In this document: piece by piece, positions 61,589-64,000 of the stretch
How positions within the stretch are numbered: the stretch's first letter is position 1
Layout of the letters: the number at the start of each line of letters is the position of its first letter
Origin: Microcystis panniformis FACHB-1757
Lineage (GTDB): Bacteria > Cyanobacteriota > Cyanobacteriia > Cyanobacteriales > Microcystaceae
Length of the DNA: 64,000 nucleotides
Assembly (NCBI RefSeq): GCF_001264245.1
Contig: NZ_CP011339.1
Span: forward strand, 4,216,001-4,280,000
Direction of reading: 5' to 3'
Notes under the pieces: generated by a model
Told to the model about the DNA's origin: nothing
What the model saw: only the letters and a program-made list of their open reading frames with translations
The model's database searches: none
Made by a program: the position numbers and the translations under genes

Positions 61589-62833
61589 GGCTCTTCTGGT
61601 TTTCGTGTGTTAATTTTTGTTATGAATTAAAGCAAGCAAACAGCTTAAGTCGAAGATGTTCAAAATTGGTAAATCCATAACTCATTCTTTTAATAAGCTT
61701 TATTTTGGTATTCATTCCCTCAATTAATCCGTTGGTTGTCTGATTTTCAAAGTAATTACAAATACCTGGCAAATGCTTCTGGATCATCCTGGCACTACTT
61801 TCATATAATATCCCGCCTATTCTTATCCATTTTTCCAATTTTCTCTCAGCACCTCTGAACGTTCTACTACTTTGATAAATTTGTCTAATTTCTTCTTTCA
61901 TTTCCCCGGCTATTCCTAAGCATGGATGTTCTTTCAGAATAACTTCTAGTTGTTGTTTTTGCTCGTCCTTTAAGTCCTCTTTATTCTTCCATAATAAATG
62001 AGGTAATCCTTTTTCATGCACCCCCATTAACTTTCTCAATTTATTAAGCTCGTCATTGATGATAGCCATTACATGAAAACGGTCATAGATGATTTTAGCA
62101 TTGGGAAATAATTCCTTGATCACTGCTGTAAATCCTGACCACATATCGACGCTCACTTCTTTCACTTTCTCCCGAACTGCGTCTGGCTGTGCTTTTAAGG
62201 CTTCCATTAATTCTTCTTGCTTATGTCCTTTAATCACATCTAGTAAAATTTTCTTGTCCATATCTACGACCGTTGTGATGAAATCTTTATGTCCTTTTAA
62301 GTTACTAAATTCATCTAAGCTTATTCGTTCTGGTGCTTCCCACTCTTCCTTTTCTAGTTCTTTAGCACAGTGATTAAATATTAACTCAACTTCTGACCAT
62401 CCTAACCCTTCTTCTCGACTTATTTCTTCGATGCTACAATTTTTTACTCTCTCATAAATCATCGATTCATAGCGAATTGTATGATGCTGTCTTAATCTCA
62501 TAAAACTCAGTCTTTCGCTGATATACTTTTGGCACTTTTGACAATGAAACTGACGGCGTGGTACTTCTAAATATACTGGATTACCTAATATTGACAAGTC
62601 TCTGACTAGATTATACTCTGTCTGATTGATTCTGTCTAAGGTTTGATGGCAATTCGGACATTCAATTGTTTCATTTAAAAGAGCAAGCTTTAGGAAAATT
62701 GTCTGAGCAATTTTTTGATAATTGACCACTGTTACATTTGGTAAATCGAGGAGTTGATCAAAATTTATCCACATAACCCACCTCCTGTTCTGTGTTACTA
62801 TTATACCATGCTCACACAGAACCTAGAAGAGCC
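61589..62833 (-). mobile_element. ISL3-family element in tnpB
   Basis: 1245 bp. Ends GGCTCTTCTGG and (inverse) GGCTCTTCTAGG; duplication AACGGGC (7 bp; ISL3 usually gives 8) at 61582-61588 and 62834-62840. Removal gives IARFYDNCKKK in frame. Its ends match the 132-133-bp MITEs at 31707, 34294 and 38848, so it is their likely parent. Confidence 0.9.
61620..62774 (-). CDS. ISL3-family transposase
   Basis: A 384-residue ISL3 transposase. N-terminal zinc knuckles (CPNCHQTL, CQKCQKYI), HTH (EEISREEGLGWSEVELIFNH), catalytic Asp in RISLDEFSNLKGHKD, Asp in VSVDMWSGFTAVIKELF, KIIYDRFHVM, and Glu in TTNGLIEGMNTKIKLIKRMS. Complete frame, so still able to move itself and its MITEs. Confidence 0.92.
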   Translation of the reverse strand: MWINFDQLLDLPNVTVVNYQKIAQTIFLKLALLNETIECPNCHQTLDRINQTEYNLVRDLSILGNPVYLEVPRRQFHCQKCQKYISERLSFMRLRQHHTIRYESMIYERVKNCSIEEISREEGLGWSEVELIFNHCAKELEKEEWEAPERISLDEFSNLKGHKDFITTVVDMDKKILLDVIKGHKQEELMEALKAQPDAVREKVKEVSVDMWSGFTAVIKELFPNAKIIYDRFHVMAIINDELNKLRKLMGVHEKGLPHLLWKNKEDLKDEQKQQLEVILKEHPCLGIAGEMKEEIRQIYQSSRTFRGAERKLEKWIRIGGILYESSARMIQKHLPGICNYFENQTTNGLIEGMNTKIKLIKRMSYGFTNFEHLRLKLFACFNS

Positions 62834-63090
62834 AACGGGCAATAGCTGACCAAGCTCGTTCGGCCGATGCTTGTCTAGCAGTAGAATTTAGAGTATCGAC
62901 AAAATTGAACTGAATGGCCGCGAACTGCACAATATTTATTGAGAGAATATTGATCAATTTTGTCTTCTCTCTTGGCATCCATCCAAAGCCTTAAAGCCTT
63001 ATTACGGATGAATTGTACTGTACGAATAGCTTCATCAATGGCAGAACACTGACTTGGTTTGATCACGGCTTTCATTTCTAAGACAATCAT

Positions 63091-63577
63091 TGTTTATCGA
63101 CCTTGTTTATCGACCTCAAACAACTTATTTTAAGTTAACCTGTATAGCATCGGATTGTCAAGATTTTGTAAACACTGAGCTTTTACATTGAAGCCCCTCG
63201 AAATGTCGTGCTTCGCTGTTTTATACTGGTCGGGGTTTCATCCCGTCGCTTGAGCGCGAGGGTCTTCACCCCGACATTCAAGATAAAACCTCCTCTACCG
63301 AATCACCACCAAAACCTGATTTAGGGGTTACAAAGGTGAGATGCTCCCCTTTTAGACTTTATGCTCGATGATGCCATCCCTAGGGCTCTTGTTAATTCTT
63401 CTTGATGTTGGATTGGGATGTACCAGGCAGAAGGGTTTGATGTTCCGTATCATTTGCTACATTCTGAATTTGGAATTGCTGGCCAACACCTGATCTTGTT
63501 GGCTCTGTGAAAGTCTGGGACTACAATAGAGAAAAGTGACAATTTTTGCCAGAGTGATTACCGAGGACTAATAAAGA
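63091..63577. other. tnpB leader, IS1 end scar and spacer before the M16 gene
   Basis: No gene. A possible promoter for tnpB reads TTGACA (inverse at about 63150-63155), 17-bp spacer, TTAACT. CTACCGAATCACCACC at 63295-63310 is the exact 16-bp end of IS1, left alone here without an IS1, perhaps a scar. The rest before 63578 shows nothing recognisable. Confidence 0.45.
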
Positions 63578-64000
63578 ATGACGGCTATCCTAGGGAAACC
63601 TGCCACGCTCAACACTCCGATTCTGCACCGTCTTGCCAATGGTTTGACGATTATTGCCGAAAGTCAACCGGTAGAAGCGGTTAATCTCAATGTTTGGCTG
63701 CAGGTCGGCTCGGCCTTAGAATCGGATCAGATCAATGGGATGGCTCATTTTCTCGAACACATGGTTTTTAAGGGAACCCCTAACTTAGACAGTGGCGAAT
63801 TTGAACGGGCGATCGAATCGAGGGGAGCGGTGACTAATGCCGCTACTAGCCAAGAATACACCCATTATTACATTACCACTGCCCCGCAGGACTTCGCCCA
63901 TCTGGCCCCGCTGCAGCTAGAAGTGGTTTTAGACGCTTTAATCCCTGATGAAGCTTTTGAGCGGGAAAGACAGGTGATTTTAGAAGAAATTCGTCGTTCT
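63578..64000 (+). CDS. M16 (pitrilysin-like) zinc peptidase, cut by window edge
   Basis: From ATG 63578 (GAGG about eleven bases upstream) the first 141 residues are visible: MTAILGKPATLNTPILHRLA, then NVWLQVGSALESDQINGMAH and the zinc-binding inverted motif HFLEHMVFKGT (HxxEH), with EFERAIESRGAVTNAATSQE, PDEAFERERQVILEEIRR. The late glutamate in EEIRR is also typical. The rest lies beyond 64000. Cyanobacterial M16 proteins usually come as a pair of genes. Partial, but the family is firm. Confidence 0.9.
   Translation, partial: MTAILGKPATLNTPILHRLANGLTIIAESQPVEAVNLNVWLQVGSALESDQINGMAHFLEHMVFKGTPNLDSGEFERAIESRGAVTNAATSQEYTHYYITTAPQDFAHLAPLQLEVVLDALIPDEAFERERQVILEEIRRS

Larger units (their letters stand above)
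58049..63090 (-). pseudogene. tnpB: TnpB (IS200/IS605), three exons interrupted
   Basis: Start ATG 63090, MIVLEMKAVIKPSQCSAIDE, KALRLWMDAKREDKIDQYSL, NKYCAV. A frameshift at about 62930 is followed by FVDTLNSTARQASAERAWSA, IAR. Then the ISL3; then FYDNCKKKVKGKKGYPKFQK, CVGLDVGLKVFYANSD (RuvC-I Asp), NTSQNCSNCGQKVP and CPHCGYVEDRDINAAI (zinc ribbon and RuvC-III Asp). Then the group II intron; the last exon gives ILKKGLSTVGHTETNTLGE to 58049. Where other TnpB proteins have YEDL (RuvC-II Glu), this reads AQVNLNIQGM, so the catalytic Glu appears lost. Dead as a nuclease. Confidence 0.85.
58011..63290 (-). mobile_element. IS200/IS605-type tnpB element interrupted by intron and ISL3
   Basis: The right end at 58011-58040 (minus strand) shows GAACCAAGAATCC, a CGCATGAGCG hairpin and GGGAGTGTCAA, the usual form. 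The left part includes an imperfect hairpin with TCGGGGT and ACCCCGA at about 63230-63275; the exact left end is not defined. No tnpA lies within. The tnpB gene is split by a group II intron and an ISL3. Confidence 0.75.

Overview
The window looks like a bloom-forming unicellular cyanobacterium, most probably Microcystis (M. aeruginosa group). Evidence: many HIP1-type GCGATCGC octamers, cyanobacterial genes (ccmP, pxcA, an ndhF, an nblS/hik33-type kinase, an NDH-2, DUF29 and DUF4359 proteins), a mycosporine-like amino acid cluster, and a very dense load of insertion sequences and MITEs. The assignment is inferred from gene content only.

Layout. 1-15.4 kb: amino-acid-binding protein (cut by the edge), lipoprotein sugar dehydrogenase, two glycosyltransferases, an overlapping AAA ATPase/TOPRIM pair that resembles an anti-phage module, DUF29, an amino-acid ABC ATPase, a frameshifted Na+/H+ antiporter, a large RND pump, pxcA and a GT4 transferase. 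15.6-23.2 kb: two small genes, an ORF-less group II intron, a non-coding IS200/IS605-like element, an nblS-type kinase with a one-base frameshift, a decayed IS1 hit by two MITEs, and an IS607 element. 23.2-28.3 kb: housekeeping genes (PHP phosphoesterase, ndhF, tRNA-Thr, an InrS-like sensor, rpsU, upp). 28.7-39.1 kb: an insertion graveyard built into a BREX phage-defence locus. brxB and the first tenth of brxC can be pieced together from four separated segments after removing IS630, two nested IS4 elements, an IS5 and ISL3-type MITEs; ISAs1 truncates what is left. 39.3-47.9 kb: TPR kinase, a second orphan IS200/IS605-like element, tRNA-Gly, acyl-CoA dehydrogenase, glucokinase, ccmP, an IS4, a small gene and NDH-2. 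48-51 kb: IS110 remnant and a second IS630 copy. 51.2-55.8 kb: mysA-mysB-mysC-mysD, bounded by a 23-bp direct repeat. 55.9-63.3 kb: transposase stub, xisH/xisI, a PEP-CTERM gene with one in-frame stop, and an IS200/IS605 tnpB split by a group II intron and an ISL3. The window ends in an M16 protease.

Working together: mysA to mysD form one operon converting sedoheptulose 7-phosphate through 4-deoxygadusol and mycosporine-glycine to a disubstituted UV-screening mycosporine. The AAA/TOPRIM pair overlaps by a GTGA junction and is translationally coupled. In most nested insertions, removing the element and one target copy restores the host reading frame exactly, so insertion came before point-mutational decay and the order of events can be read.
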